Below are positions 23,306-32,065 of a stretch of 32,119 nt of DNA, in pieces. Both the position numbers and the translations under genes were made by a program. Every line of letters starts with the position of its first letter. Position 1 is the stretch's first letter. Location: positions 1 to 32,119 of the forward strand of contig NZ_JAVFVU010000024.1 of assembly GCF_030929615.1 (NCBI RefSeq). Reading direction: 5' to 3'. The DNA is from Dyadobacter sp. LHD-138. GTDB lineage: Bacteria; Bacteroidota; Bacteroidia; Cytophagales; Spirosomataceae. Below the pieces are notes generated by a model. That model did no database searches and was not told the DNA's origin. It was given only the letters and a program-made list of their open reading frames with translations.

Positions 23306-26161
23306 TTGGAACATTTGAATGGAATTGAAGTTGCTGCACAGGACCTGATCGAAGTGCAGGGTGCCCGGGAGCATAATCTGAAAAATATTGATGTGAGTAT
23401 CCCCCGCAACAAGCTGGTGGTGGTAACGGGTATAAGCGGCAGCGGAAAATCGTCTCTGGCTTTTGATACCATTTATGCTGAAGGCCAGCGGCGGTATATG
23501 GAAAGTTTTTCTGCTTACGCGCGTGGTTTTATCGGTGAAATGGAAAGGCCTGACGTGGATAAGATCAGCGGATTGTCGCCGGTGATCAGCATTGAACAGA
23601 AAACGACTTCGCGAAATCCCCGCTCGACGGTTGGGACGGTTACAGAAATTTATGATTTCCTGCGGTTGTTATACGCAAGGGCAGGAGAGGCATACTCGTA
23701 CGTTACCGGCAGAAGAATGGTGAAACAGTCGCAGGACCAGATTGTAAACCAGTTAATGACCCAGTTTTTAGGTCAGAAAACGATTTTGCTTGCGCCTGCT
23801 GTAAAGGGCAGAAAAGGGCATTACCGTGAGCTTTTTGTGCAAATCGCCCGCCTGGGTTATACCAAGGTGCGTGTGGACGGAGAGGTGCAGGACATTGTTC
23901 CAAAAATGCAGCTGGACCGCTATAAGGTACACGATATTGAAATTGTGATAGACCGGGTTGTACCTAAAAAAGAATCCGAAGATCCGCAGTCACGTTACCG
24001 TTTGAGCCAATCGGTTGCCACGGCGATTAAGCAGGGGAAAGGCGCTTTGATGGTTTTGGATGAAAAAGGAGAGACCTACTATTTTTCACAAAACCTGATG
24101 GATCCGGAATCGGGGATCAGTTATGATGATCCGTCTCCGAATAACTTTTCCTTTAACTCGCCTTATGGCTGGTGTCCGACCTGCCAGGGATTGGGCATGG
24201 TAGACGAAATTACCGAAGATTCCATTATCCCTGATCGTTCATTATCGGTTAGCAAAGGTGGTATTGCACCTATGGGGGAATACCGCGACTCGTGGATTTT
24301 CAAACAAATGGAGGTTTTGTTAAAACCTTTTAAGGTAAGTCTTAACACACCGCTTGATAAATTTCCGGAAGAGGCCATTAAAATTGTTTTGTTTGGCAGT
24401 GAAGAACCTGTTGCCGTGCCTTCCAAGAAATATCCGGGAACGGAGTGGGATACGAAGTTTGACGGTATTATCAACTTTCTTAAACGCCAGCAGGAATCAG
24501 GTAATGACAAGATTCAGGATTGGCTGAAAGATTTTATGACCACGAATGTTTGCTCGGAATGTAACGGGAAACGTTTGAGAAAGGAATCACTGCATTTTAA
24601 AGTAGATGGAAAGGATATTGCCGATCTTTCAAACCGTGACGTGCGGGAACTTGCCAACTGGCTGGTTAACCTCGAAGATCGTCTGGAAGAAAGGCAACGG
24701 GTTATTGGGCATGAGGTATTAAAGGAAATTCGTAAAAGAGTTGGTTTTTTGCTGGATGTCGGTTTGGATTATCTGACGTTGAACCGTTCGCTCCGGACAC
24801 TTTCTGGTGGAGAAGCACAGCGTATCAGGCTCGCTACACAAATAGGTACGCAGCTCACCGGTGTTTTGTATATTATGGATGAACCGAGTATCGGGCTTCA
24901 TCAGCGGGACAACGTCAGGCTGATCAATTCCTTGAAAAGTCTGCGCGACCTTGGCAACACGGTTTTGGTGGTGGAGCATGATAAGGATATGATGCTTGCT
25001 TCGGATTATATCGTGGATATTGGCCCGGGTGCTGGCCGGCATGGCGGACACGTCGTTGGCGCGGGAACACCGGAGCAGTTTTTGGCAAATGGATCTTCAA
25101 CGGCCGATTTTTTAAGTGGACGTCAGAAAATAGAAATTCCAAAGGTGCGCAGAAAAGGCAATGGCAACTACCTGTCTCTGAAAGGATGTACAGGCCATAA
25201 CCTTAAAAATGTAACGATGGCATTTCCTTTGGGAACGATGATTTCGGTAACAGGCGTAAGTGGCAGTGGAAAATCATCTTTGATTCATGAAACGCTTTTT
25301 CCGCTGTTAAATCATCATTTTTATAAATCAAGGAGAGAACCGCTTGCCTATAAATCCATTGAGGGTTTAGAACATATTGATAAGGTGATCGAGGTGGACC
25401 AGTCGCCGATCGGGCGTACGCCGCGTTCCAATCCGGCAACGTATACGAATCTTTTTACCGATATCCGGACACTTTTTGCCGAATTGCCTGAAGCGAAGAT
25501 CCGTGGTTACAAACCCGGTCGTTTTTCTTTCAATGTAAAAGGCGGAAGATGTGAGGATTGTGAAGGTGCGGGAATGAAGAGAATTGAAATGGACTTTCTC
25601 CCTGATGTGCACGTGAATTGTGAAACCTGTAAAGGGAAACGGTTTAACCGCGAGACCTTGGAAGTACGCTTCAAAGGAAAATCGGTTGCGGATATTTTGG
25701 ATATGACTGTGGAAACGGCACTGGAGTTTTTTGAAAACCAGCCTCGTATTTTGAGAAAGGTACAAACGCTTTTTAACGTAGGTTTGGGCTATATCACCCT
25801 GGGACAACATGCTACCACGCTTTCAGGCGGGGAGGCCCAGCGGGTGAAATTATCGGAGGAATTGTCAAAACGCGATACGGGTAAGACATTATATATCCTG
25901 GATGAACCGACAACAGGACTGCACTTTCAGGATATCAAACACCTTTTGGTCGTTTTGGATAAGCTGGTGAATAAAGGAAATACCGTCCTGATCATCGAGC
26001 ATAACCTGGATGTCGTGAAAGTTTCGGACTATGTCATTGACCTTGGGCCGGAAGGCGGCGCGCTGGGCGGGAAAATAATCGCCGAGGGAACACCGGAAAA
26101 GGTTTCGAAAGTGAAGGGCAGTTATACCGGATTTTTTCTGAAAGAGGAGTTGAAAGGGTAG
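23306..26161 (+). CDS. uvrA: Excinuclease ABC subunit UvrA
   Basis: 951-residue damage-recognition ATPase of nucleotide excision repair; dimerises and loads UvrB on DNA. Seen: first Walker A GISGSGKSS (42-50), zinc module with GWCPTCQGLG and VCSECNGKR, first signature LSGGEAQRIRLATQIG with YIMDEPSIGLHQRDN, second Walker A GVSGSGKSSL, second zinc finger GRCEDCEGAG and VNCETCKGKRF, second signature LSGGEAQRVKLSEELSKR and YILDEPTTGLHF. Full length with both ATPase heads intact. The start is TTG 23306: an in-frame TAA lies at 23288-23290 and no ATG or GTG occurs between it and the conserved IEVQGAREHNLKN block, so a non-ATG start is forced. Other UvrA paralogues are common in this phylum, so it may not be the only copy. 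Confidence 0.97.
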   Translation: MEHLNGIEVAAQDLIEVQGAREHNLKNIDVSIPRNKLVVVTGISGSGKSSLAFDTIYAEGQRRYMESFSAYARGFIGEMERPDVDKISGLSPVISIEQKTTSRNPRSTVGTVTEIYDFLRLLYARAGEAYSYVTGRRMVKQSQDQIVNQLMTQFLGQKTILLAPAVKGRKGHYRELFVQIARLGYTKVRVDGEVQDIVPKMQLDRYKVHDIEIVIDRVVPKKESEDPQSRYRLSQSVATAIKQGKGALMVLDEKGETYYFSQNLMDPESGISYDDPSPNNFSFNSPYGWCPTCQGLGMVDEITEDSIIPDRSLSVSKGGIAPMGEYRDSWIFKQMEVLLKPFKVSLNTPLDKFPEEAIKIVLFGSEEPVAVPSKKYPGTEWDTKFDGIINFLKRQQESGNDKIQDWLKDFMTTNVCSECNGKRLRKESLHFKVDGKDIADLSNRDVRELANWLVNLEDRLEERQRVIGHEVLKEIRKRVGFLLDVGLDYLTLNRSLRTLSGGEAQRIRLATQIGTQLTGVLYIMDEPSIGLHQRDNVRLINSLKSLRDLGNTVLVVEHDKDMMLASDYIVDIGPGAGRHGGHVVGAGTPEQFLANGSSTADFLSGRQKIEIPKVRRKGNGNYLSLKGCTGHNLKNVTMAFPLGTMISVTGVSGSGKSSLIHETLFPLLNHHFYKSRREPLAYKSIEGLEHIDKVIEVDQSPIGRTPRSNPATYTNLFTDIRTLFAELPEAKIRGYKPGRFSFNVKGGRCEDCEGAGMKRIEMDFLPDVHVNCETCKGKRFNRETLEVRFKGKSVADILDMTVETALEFFENQPRILRKVQTLFNVGLGYITLGQHATTLSGGEAQRVKLSEELSKRDTGKTLYILDEPTTGLHFQDIKHLLVVLDKLVNKGNTVLIIEHNLDVVKVSDYVIDLGPEGGALGGKIIAEGTPEKVSKVKGSYTGFFLKEELKG

Positions 26162-26193
26162 ATTTTAGACTTAATAGTTATTTCAATTCATGG

Positions 26194-26232
26194 AGAGTCA
26201 GGTTGCATTACCTGCCTCTTCATTGTTTTTTT
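26194..26232 (+). terminator. Likely terminator of uvrA
   Basis: AGAG (26194-26197) with CAGGT (26199-26203) pairs with ACCTG (26210-26214) and CTCT (26216-26219) around a 6-nt loop and a single T/C mismatch. A T7 run at 26226-26232 follows. The T tract begins 6 nt after the stem, so efficiency is uncertain. Confidence 0.5.
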
Positions 26233-26261
26233 ACGTACCTATTTTATATATTTGTACGTAC
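26223..26261 (+). promoter_or_regulatory. Promoter and putative operator of the DUF6364-PIN module
   Basis: TTG (26223-26225), a 21-nt spacer and TATATTTG (26247-26254) form a complete promoter 21 bp before the ATG. Two copies of the palindrome TACGTA (26232-26237 and 26255-26260), each followed by C, flank the -7 element with centres 23 bp apart. This arrangement is what an autoregulating antitoxin dimer pair would need; binding itself is inference. Confidence 0.6.
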
Positions 26262-26275
26262 TTAATTCGGTTGAC

Positions 26276-26533
26276 ATGGACACGAAACTTACACTAAAAC
26301 TCAATAAAGATATTATTGAACGAGCAAAGGAGTATGCTTCTGCTCATAAGCGAAGTTTGTCTGGTATTATTGAATCTTATTTGCAGTCTCTTACCAGTCT
26401 TGATGAATCCAAAGAGATGGATGATATTGAAATAACGCCGTTCATAAAAAGTATATCGTCAGGATCAAAACTTCCGGATGACTTCGATTATAAAAAGGAG
26501 TATCGTGATCATTTGGAAGAAAAATATAAATGA
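26276..26533 (+). CDS. DUF6364-type antitoxin
   Basis: 85-residue protein resembling the DUF6364 family, small DNA-binding antitoxins with a ribbon-helix-helix-like N-terminus. Seen: MDTKLTLKLNKDIIERAKEYA (strand plus helix) and HKRSLSGIIESYLQSL (second helix), followed by an acidic, probably disordered C-terminal part with KLPDDFDYKKEYRDHLEEKY that would wrap the toxin. ATG 26276 is preferred over an in-frame TTG at 26252, which overlaps the -7 element. The stop overlaps the PIN toxin start (ATGA). Expected to bind the two TACGTA sites in its promoter and to neutralise the PIN protein. Confidence 0.85.
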   Translation: MDTKLTLKLNKDIIERAKEYASAHKRSLSGIIESYLQSLTSLDESKEMDDIEITPFIKSISSGSKLPDDFDYKKEYRDHLEEKYK

Positions 26534-26949
26534 GAACCAGGGTATTTCTTGATACAAACGCTATGATGGATTTGCTATCCGAGAGGCAGCCCTTTTATAA
26601 TTACATCGCAAAAATCGCTTCACTGGCGGATAAAGGAGAACTTGATTTGATCGTTTCAGCGTTATCATATACGACGGTTAACTACTTATTGACCAAAATA
26701 GACACCCCGGAAACAATTAAAGATAAGCTTAGAAAGTTTCGGATTATTTCGGAGGTAGCCAGCCTGGACGAGGAAGTGATCGAGAAGGCGCTCAATTCTA
26801 ATTTTTCTGATTTTGAAGACGCAGTGCAATATTTTAGCGCGCTAAAATCAAATTGTAAAATTATTATAACAAGAAACGCCAAAGATTTTAAAGAATCAAC
26901 CTTGCCAATCATGACAGCGGAAGAATTTTTGATAATGCGAGCGAAGTAA
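26530..26949 (+). CDS. PIN-domain ribonuclease toxin
   Basis: 139-residue PIN-domain protein, the RNase half of a VapBC-like type II toxin-antitoxin system. Seen acidic active-site candidates: D8 in VFLDTNAMMDLL, D97 in DFEDAVQYFSA (with E96) and D119 in ITRNAKDFKES. The length and the closing PIMTAEEFL match PIN proteins paired with DUF6364 antitoxins. The start overlaps the antitoxin stop by 4 bp, so translation is coupled. The RNA target, often tRNA or rRNA in this family, cannot be deduced. It converges on the LytTR regulator with a 15-bp gap and no terminator. Confidence 0.9.
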   Translation: MRTRVFLDTNAMMDLLSERQPFYNYIAKIASLADKGELDLIVSALSYTTVNYLLTKIDTPETIKDKLRKFRIISEVASLDEEVIEKALNSNFSDFEDAVQYFSALKSNCKIIITRNAKDFKESTLPIMTAEEFLIMRAK

Positions 26950-26964
26950 TTTGCGAAAACAATC

Positions 26965-27702
26965 TCACATCCACTTACTCAGAAACTGGTTAAAATTCTC
27001 CTTATACTGGTCACTCACCGGAATCGTCACAGCTCCAATTTGAATCGTATTTCTGGTCACTGCGCCAATCTTATCCAGATTAACAATAAAAGACCGGTGC
27101 ACCCGCATAAATTTAGCAGAGGGTAATTTTTCCTCCAAAGCTTTCAGACTCGTGAGAGAAAGGACCGGTTTTGTATCTGATTTTAAAATAACCTTTACGT
27201 AATCTTTTAAACCTTCGACGTACAGAATATCGTCGTAAGCGATGCGTACGAGCTGATATTCTACTTTCAAAAATAAATAATCTTCCTTTTGTTCGGGAGC
27301 GGCCGGACCGCTGGCGGCCCGTTGTACAAGTTCCACATAAGCTTTACCTTTAGAAGCAGCTCTCAGGAATTCTTCATAATTGAACGGTTTCAGTAAATAA
27401 TCAAGCGCATCGACACGAAATCCGTCCAGTGCAAACTGGTTGAAAGCCGTCGTGAAAATAATTCTGGGGCCTTGATTGCCTGATTTTTCAATGATCCGGG
27501 CGAGCTCAATACCCGTCAGATCCGGCATTTGAATATCGAGAAATATCAGGTCAACGGATTGCTGATGAATCGCTTCCAGTGCTTCAACGGCGCTGGAATA
27601 ACGCCCGGCCAGGTTTAAAAAAGGTGTTTTGTCAATAAAAGCACAAACCAGTCCGAGCGCCAGGGGCTCGTCGTCTACGGCTATGCATTGTAATACATTC
27701 AT
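26965..27702 (-). CDS. LytTR-family response regulator
   Basis: 245-residue cytoplasmic transcription regulator. The receiver domain (~1-120) shows the acidic pair D10/D11 (AVDDEP), phosphoacceptor D56 (FLDIQMPDLTG), and the conserved K in LLKPFNYEEF. The LytTR DNA-binding domain (~140-240) shows DYLFLKVEYQLVRI, ILYVEGLKDYVKV, and FMRVHRSFIVNLDKI. Its ATG overlaps the stop of the sensor kinase gene by 4 bases, so kinase and regulator are one cognate pair. Targets are unknown; the divergent TonB receptor beyond the kinase is a candidate by position only. Confidence 0.95.
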   Translation of the reverse strand: MNVLQCIAVDDEPLALGLVCAFIDKTPFLNLAGRYSSAVEALEAIHQQSVDLIFLDIQMPDLTGIELARIIEKSGNQGPRIIFTTAFNQFALDGFRVDALDYLLKPFNYEEFLRAASKGKAYVELVQRAASGPAAPEQKEDYLFLKVEYQLVRIAYDDILYVEGLKDYVKVILKSDTKPVLSLTSLKALEEKLPSAKFMRVHRSFIVNLDKIGAVTRNTIQIGAVTIPVSDQYKENFNQFLSKWM

Positions 27703-28769
27703 GCGAGTTGCAATTCCAGGTGTACTTCAAATTCTTTTCCGTCCGTATTTTCGCTGACATCCAGCTGATATTTTCCCGGGTACAGCAAATCCAGTCTTCT
27801 TTGTGTGTTGGTGAGCCCGATTCCGTTGCTTTCGTCGAGGACCGTCCTTTTTTCAGGAAACAGCGTATTCTTTACCTCAATATAAACTTTGGGACCTTGC
27901 TGCCAGATCCTGATATCAATATGGCTTGGCTGTACCGCGCTTACGCCATGTTTGAACGCATTTTCAATGAAGGGCAAAAACAGCATCGGCGCAATGGAAA
28001 CGTCATGCAAGGGCAAAGGAGGTTGCAGATTGACCGTTACTTTGTCCGTTAATCTCAGCTGCATCAACTGAATGTAATCCTGGGCAAAGGCAATTTCCTG
28101 GCTCAGTAAAACGGTACCATGCTGGGTTTCGTACAAAACATAACGCATCATCCTGGAAAGTTTGTGCAGCGCTTCCCTGGCCGCTTCCACGTCGATGATC
28201 GTTAATGCATAAATATTGTTCAGCGTGTTAAAAAAGAAATGCGGGTTGATTTGCGCTTTCAAAAAAGAAAGCTCTGAATTAATCTTTTCCTGTTCAAGAT
28301 TTTGCCGGTATTGTTTGTCACGCTGCGCATTTTGGACCGCTGCAACACTGGTGCTTATACCAATGATAATCAGTGCGGTCAGTAAAGCGAAATAGTCCAG
28401 TCTGTCCTGGTGTTTTTTATCTCCATTCGCTTCCCTGGCCATTTTAAATGCCTTGTCCATTTGTTCACCATGATTAATGGCAACCTTCACCTGTTCCATT
28501 AAAACGGCCAATGCCACCACCGACACCATGTTGAACAGGATAAACCGCCAGTATTTGTTTCGGGCAAGATAACGTGGAAACCAGAAATAGAAATTGAGGT
28601 AAAAAATGATGATAAGCATTGAAAACAGCAGAACCTGCTTAATCCAGAAAGTAATCGGAAACTGAATCTGCCAGCTTAAAGGCTGCCACATCAGAAATAA
28701 TGCCAGAAAACTCCAGCCTAAAAGATGCAGGAAAACCGGGGGATACTTTCGAACCGTGGGGTTGTTCAT
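27699..28769 (-). CDS. LytS/YehU-family sensor histidine kinase
   Basis: 356-residue membrane kinase of the His_kinase (PF06580) type. Four hydrophobic segments are visible in the first ~150 residues (near 10-28, 45-62, 77-95 and 130-147) with no large extracellular domain, then a short coiled linker, the phosphoacceptor H177 in LKAQINPHFFFNTLNNIYAL, and a HATPase region with PMLFLPFIENAFKHGV (N-box) and ESNGIGLTNTQRRLDLLY (G-box). ATG 28769 is chosen; the longer frame begins with GTG 13 codons upstream in a poor context. It overlaps the LytTR gene by 4 bases. The small sensory part suggests an intramembrane or envelope cue. Confidence 0.94.
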   Translation of the reverse strand: MNNPTVRKYPPVFLHLLGWSFLALFLMWQPLSWQIQFPITFWIKQVLLFSMLIIIFYLNFYFWFPRYLARNKYWRFILFNMVSVVALAVLMEQVKVAINHGEQMDKAFKMAREANGDKKHQDRLDYFALLTALIIIGISTSVAAVQNAQRDKQYRQNLEQEKINSELSFLKAQINPHFFFNTLNNIYALTIIDVEAAREALHKLSRMMRYVLYETQHGTVLLSQEIAFAQDYIQLMQLRLTDKVTVNLQPPLPLHDVSIAPMLFLPFIENAFKHGVSAVQPSHIDIRIWQQGPKVYIEVKNTLFPEKRTVLDESNGIGLTNTQRRLDLLYPGKYQLDVSENTDGKEFEVHLELQLA

Positions 28770-29129
28770 AAAAAAATTTATTTCAATGCCATTAAACCTT
28801 TTAATCACAATACAATCATACAGGGAAAAATCTTAACAGCCTAGCCGATTCGATCAAAGTAACTTAATAATCGACAGATAGGCGCTGCGGCTCTATGAGC
28901 GGATTCGGGTAATACAGGGGATGTTTTGCGGGGATAATGCTGGTATTTGTATTGAAAAACAGGTATTTGACGAATTTTAGCCTGCTGATTTTAGCCATTC
29001 TGTCAGCCTTCTCATCGTTCAGAAATGCCCATTGATCGGTAGAACCTACCTTTCCATCTATTGCCTTTTTTTTACCGTAGAATTGATACTTATTTTGAAC
29101 CTGATCTATTAATTATTGCCCGATTCACC
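28770..29129. other. 360-bp divergent region, kinase / TonB receptor
   Basis: No exact TAnnTTTG promoter was found for either neighbour; TTATTTTG (29090-29097, +) and TTACTTTG (minus strand, near 28855-28862) each have one mismatch. An open minus-strand frame covers most of the region and is listed separately. Confidence 0.5.
28864..28998 (-). pseudogene. Possible gene remnant or small ORF (44 aa from first ATG)
   Basis: A minus-strand frame is open from 29112 to the TAA at 28864-28866 (82 codons), but the only ATG lies at 28998 and gives 44 residues beginning MAKISRLKFVKYLFF and ending IEPQRLSVDY. The codons before the ATG also read like ordinary protein (STDQWAFLNDEKADR), so it may be the 3' end of a gene that lost its front, or chance. 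No family is recognised, and the 5' half overlaps the leader of the divergent TonB receptor. Confidence 0.25.
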
Positions 29130-31958
29130 ATGAACATGATAAAACGATTTACATTATTAGGACTTATCCTTGGATTGACAACCACAGCGTTCGCACAGTT
29201 TGGCGGCGGTGGCGGTGGAGGCGGTGGCCGCTCGGGTGGCGGAGGTGGAGATTTTCAGCGCGGAGGAGACAGACAAAGACAGGCTGTAATCCCGGGGACT
29301 CTGGATGATGCACCAAAAGGTAATGGAAGAATAAAGGGTATCCTGGTCGATTCAGTTTCTAAAAAGGCTGTGGAGTTTGCTGCATTGGCTTTGGTTGACG
29401 ACAAAACAAACACGCCGGTGGACGGAACAACCACGGACGAAAAGGGAGCTTTCAATATGAACAAAGTGGCTGCGGGAAATTTCAAGATTTTGATCTCTTT
29501 TATCGGATATAAAACAAAAACTTTAAAAGGTATTAAAATTGATAAGAAAACGGAGCTGGACCTGGGTTCAATCGTTTTATCTCCTGATGTTGTACAGCTG
29601 AATGAAGTTCAGGTGGTAGGGATGGCACAGCTTATTGAAGAAAAAGTGGACCGGTTGGTTTTCAATGCTGAAAAAGATATTACGAGTAAGGGTGGTGACG
29701 CCAGTGACGTGATGCGGAAAGTGCCGATGCTTTCGGTTGACCTGGATGGAAACGTATCGCTACGAGGCAACTCCAATGTGCGGGTTTTGATTAACAATAA
29801 GCCGTCGACGATGATCGCAACCAGTGTTGCAGATGCATTGAAGCAAATTCCGGCTGATATGATTAAATCGGTTGAGGTGATCACATCGCCGTCTGCTAAA
29901 TATGATGCGGAAGGTTCTGGAGGTATCATTAATATCATCACCAAAAAGAGTACCATTCAGGGTGGTACGTTAAATTTGAATACGGGTGTAGGGAACAGAG
30001 GTTCGAACCTCGGTCTTAGAGGGAATTATCGTACCGGAAAACTTGGGTTTAGCCTGGGCGGTTTTGGCCGATTCAACTATAATCAGCCAGGTCGTACGGA
30101 TAACCTGCAAACGGGGAAGGTGGAGGAATTTTCTGTAAAGCAAACAACGACTTCCAAGAATAACGGTGCCTTCGGATCTTATAACTTCGGTACAGATTAT
30201 GAAATCGATAACAATACTTCGATTTCGGCCGGTATCCGTTACGGGTTGAGAAATCAAAAAACGCCTCAGTCCATTTTAACTGAAAATACAAGAGGTGGCG
30301 TGACATCAACTTCGTACCGTGATGTGGATGTGAAAGACTTATCCGGAACCTGGGACGTTAACGTGGATTACATCAAAACATTAAACAAACCACAGCAGGA
30401 ATTAAGTATCCTGGGACAATACAGCAGGAATAACCGTACCAATGATTTCGATGCGGATTTATACAATTACAAAAGCGGCGTGTCAGAACTGATTGGGCAC
30501 TCGGGTAATAACAACAAGAGCTCTAACCAGGAAAGTACCTTACAGATCGATTACCAGACTCCGATTAAAAATAACCAGTTACTGGAAATGGGAGGTAAGG
30601 GTATATTCCGGCAGGTACTTAGCCGTTATGATTATTACAATACGGTCAATACGCCGGATCCGTCAAGCAGCCTGGATTATGATCAGAATGTTGCTGCGGG
30701 ATATCTTTCTTACACCGTTACAACAAAAAGCAAATTTACGCTGAAGGCAGGTGCGCGCTATGAATACACGGGTATCAATGCAAAACAGGGTGAGGTTGAG
30801 CTTAACCTGCCTGCGTATGGTAACCTGGTTCCAAGTGTAAATTTGTCCAAAACTTTTGGCAAAGGCCAGACGATCAAACTGGGTTATAACCGTCGTCTGC
30901 AGCGCCCGGGTATCCAGTTCCTGAATCCGAACGTGAATATGTCGAACCCGCAGAATATTACGAAAGGAAATCCTAATCTGAATCCTGAGCTTACGGATCA
31001 GGTTGAACTGGGAACGAGTTTCTTCAAGAATAGTTTATACATCAACGTGGCTACGTTCGCCCGCTTTACGAACAACTCGATCGAAAGTATTCGTACGACA
31101 AGCGCTGATGGGGTAATCACGACGACTTACGGTAACATTGGAGCAAAAAAGAATTACGGTGCCAACATTTTCGGGAACCTTACCTTGTTTAAAATCTGGT
31201 CCGTTGGCGGAGGTATTGATGCCTATTATGTAAACCTGAAAAACAATAGCCCGGTAGCAGCGCTTCAATCCCACAACGATGGTATTGTAGTCAGTGGCCG
31301 TTTCCGTACCGGTTTGGTGCTGAAAGGCGGCTGGGGGATTCAGGCCGGTGGATTTGCACGGGGTAAAGAAATTCAGCTGCAGGGTTCACAAGGCGGATTC
31401 AGAATGTATGACCTGGGTGTTAAAAAGGATTTCAAGAACAAGAGAGGAAGCATCGGTTTGGCGATGGAGAACTTCTTTACTGACGCGCTTAAAATGAAAA
31501 CCAACCTGTCTTCGTCAACATTTGATCAGGTAAGCACAACGTACCGCTACAACCGCGGTTTCCGTGTCAACTTCTCATACACGCTTGGTAAAATGACTTT
31601 TGTTGAACAGAAAACCCGCAGAAGAAAATCGGTAAGTAATGATGATCAGAAAAGTGATGGTGGCGGAAATGATGGCGGCGGCCAAATGCAGCAGGCAGCT
31701 CCGGCGGCTACGCCAGCGGTGACACCTCAAGGCGGAGCAGGTGCCGGCCGTCCGGCTGGTGCAGGTAACCGACCACAGGGACAAAGCGGATTGACAGCGC
31801 CTCAAAAAAGCACAGCCGACAGCACATCCCGCAGACAACCCGGGATGAACATGCCTCAGAGACCTGACAGCACGCAAAGGGTACCTGCGGACAGCACTAA
31901 AAAAGTACCGGCGGTTATTCCTCAGACTCCGGCCGATAGCACGTCGAAGAAACCCTGA
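29130..31958 (+). CDS. TonB-dependent receptor, outer-membrane beta-barrel family (OMP_b-brl_3)
   Basis: 942-residue outer-membrane protein. Seen: signal peptide (1-~22, ending TAFA), a glycine-rich linker (FGGGGG... through ~45), a CarboxypepD_reg-like domain (~60-140, IKGILVDSVSKKAVEFAAL region), a plug with DVMRKVPMLSVDLDGNVSLRGNS and SVEVITSPSAKYDAEGSGGIINI, then a beta barrel to about residue 825 (FSYTLGKMTF). Unlike typical barrels it continues for ~115 residues of Gly/Ala/Pro/Gln-rich sequence with four Asp-Ser-Thr triplets (D897, D913, D921, D936). ATG 29130 (or 29136) fits the signal peptide; the frame opens further upstream without a plausible start. The ligand is unknown. It ends at a strong hairpin. 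Confidence 0.93.
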   Translation: MNMIKRFTLLGLILGLTTTAFAQFGGGGGGGGGRSGGGGGDFQRGGDRQRQAVIPGTLDDAPKGNGRIKGILVDSVSKKAVEFAALALVDDKTNTPVDGTTTDEKGAFNMNKVAAGNFKILISFIGYKTKTLKGIKIDKKTELDLGSIVLSPDVVQLNEVQVVGMAQLIEEKVDRLVFNAEKDITSKGGDASDVMRKVPMLSVDLDGNVSLRGNSNVRVLINNKPSTMIATSVADALKQIPADMIKSVEVITSPSAKYDAEGSGGIINIITKKSTIQGGTLNLNTGVGNRGSNLGLRGNYRTGKLGFSLGGFGRFNYNQPGRTDNLQTGKVEEFSVKQTTTSKNNGAFGSYNFGTDYEIDNNTSISAGIRYGLRNQKTPQSILTENTRGGVTSTSYRDVDVKDLSGTWDVNVDYIKTLNKPQQELSILGQYSRNNRTNDFDADLYNYKSGVSELIGHSGNNNKSSNQESTLQIDYQTPIKNNQLLEMGGKGIFRQVLSRYDYYNTVNTPDPSSSLDYDQNVAAGYLSYTVTTKSKFTLKAGARYEYTGINAKQGEVELNLPAYGNLVPSVNLSKTFGKGQTIKLGYNRRLQRPGIQFLNPNVNMSNPQNITKGNPNLNPELTDQVELGTSFFKNSLYINVATFARFTNNSIESIRTTSADGVITTTYGNIGAKKNYGANIFGNLTLFKIWSVGGGIDAYYVNLKNNSPVAALQSHNDGIVVSGRFRTGLVLKGGWGIQAGGFARGKEIQLQGSQGGFRMYDLGVKKDFKNKRGSIGLAMENFFTDALKMKTNLSSSTFDQVSTTYRYNRGFRVNFSYTLGKMTFVEQKTRRRKSVSNDDQKSDGGGNDGGGQMQQAAPAATPAVTPQGGAGAGRPAGAGNRPQGQSGLTAPQKSTADSTSRRQPGMNMPQRPDSTQRVPADSTKKVPAVIPQTPADSTSKKP

Positions 31959-32000
31959 TACTATTCCTTCGATTAAAAATCAGAATCGGTTATTCATGAA

Positions 32001-32039
32001 AAAGAGGGTGTCTCAAAACCAAAATGAGGCACCCTCTTT
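32001..32039 (+). terminator. Terminator of the TonB receptor gene
   Basis: AAAGAGGGTGTCTCA (32001-32015) pairs with TGAGGCACCCTCTTT (32025-32039) over 15 bp with one G-T wobble and a 9-nt loop, 42 bp after the stop. The tail is short in T, but the A/T-edged long stem is typical of bidirectional terminators. Confidence 0.8.
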
Positions 32040-32065
32040 CATTTACGTTATTTGCCACGGCAAAA

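Noticed and set aside
25367..25810. 147-codon frame antisense to uvrA
   Set aside because: Mirrors the second zinc-finger/ATPase region of UvrA; composition is that of a shadow frame.
30000..30020. GGTTCGAACCTC resembling a tRNA T-arm
   Set aside because: It lies inside the TonB receptor gene in frame and no cloverleaf can be drawn around it.
32001..32039. Inverted repeat as an insertion-sequence end
   Set aside because: GAGGGTGTCTCA-like sequences can occur at element ends, but no transposase or target duplication is visible and its place after a gene fits a terminator.
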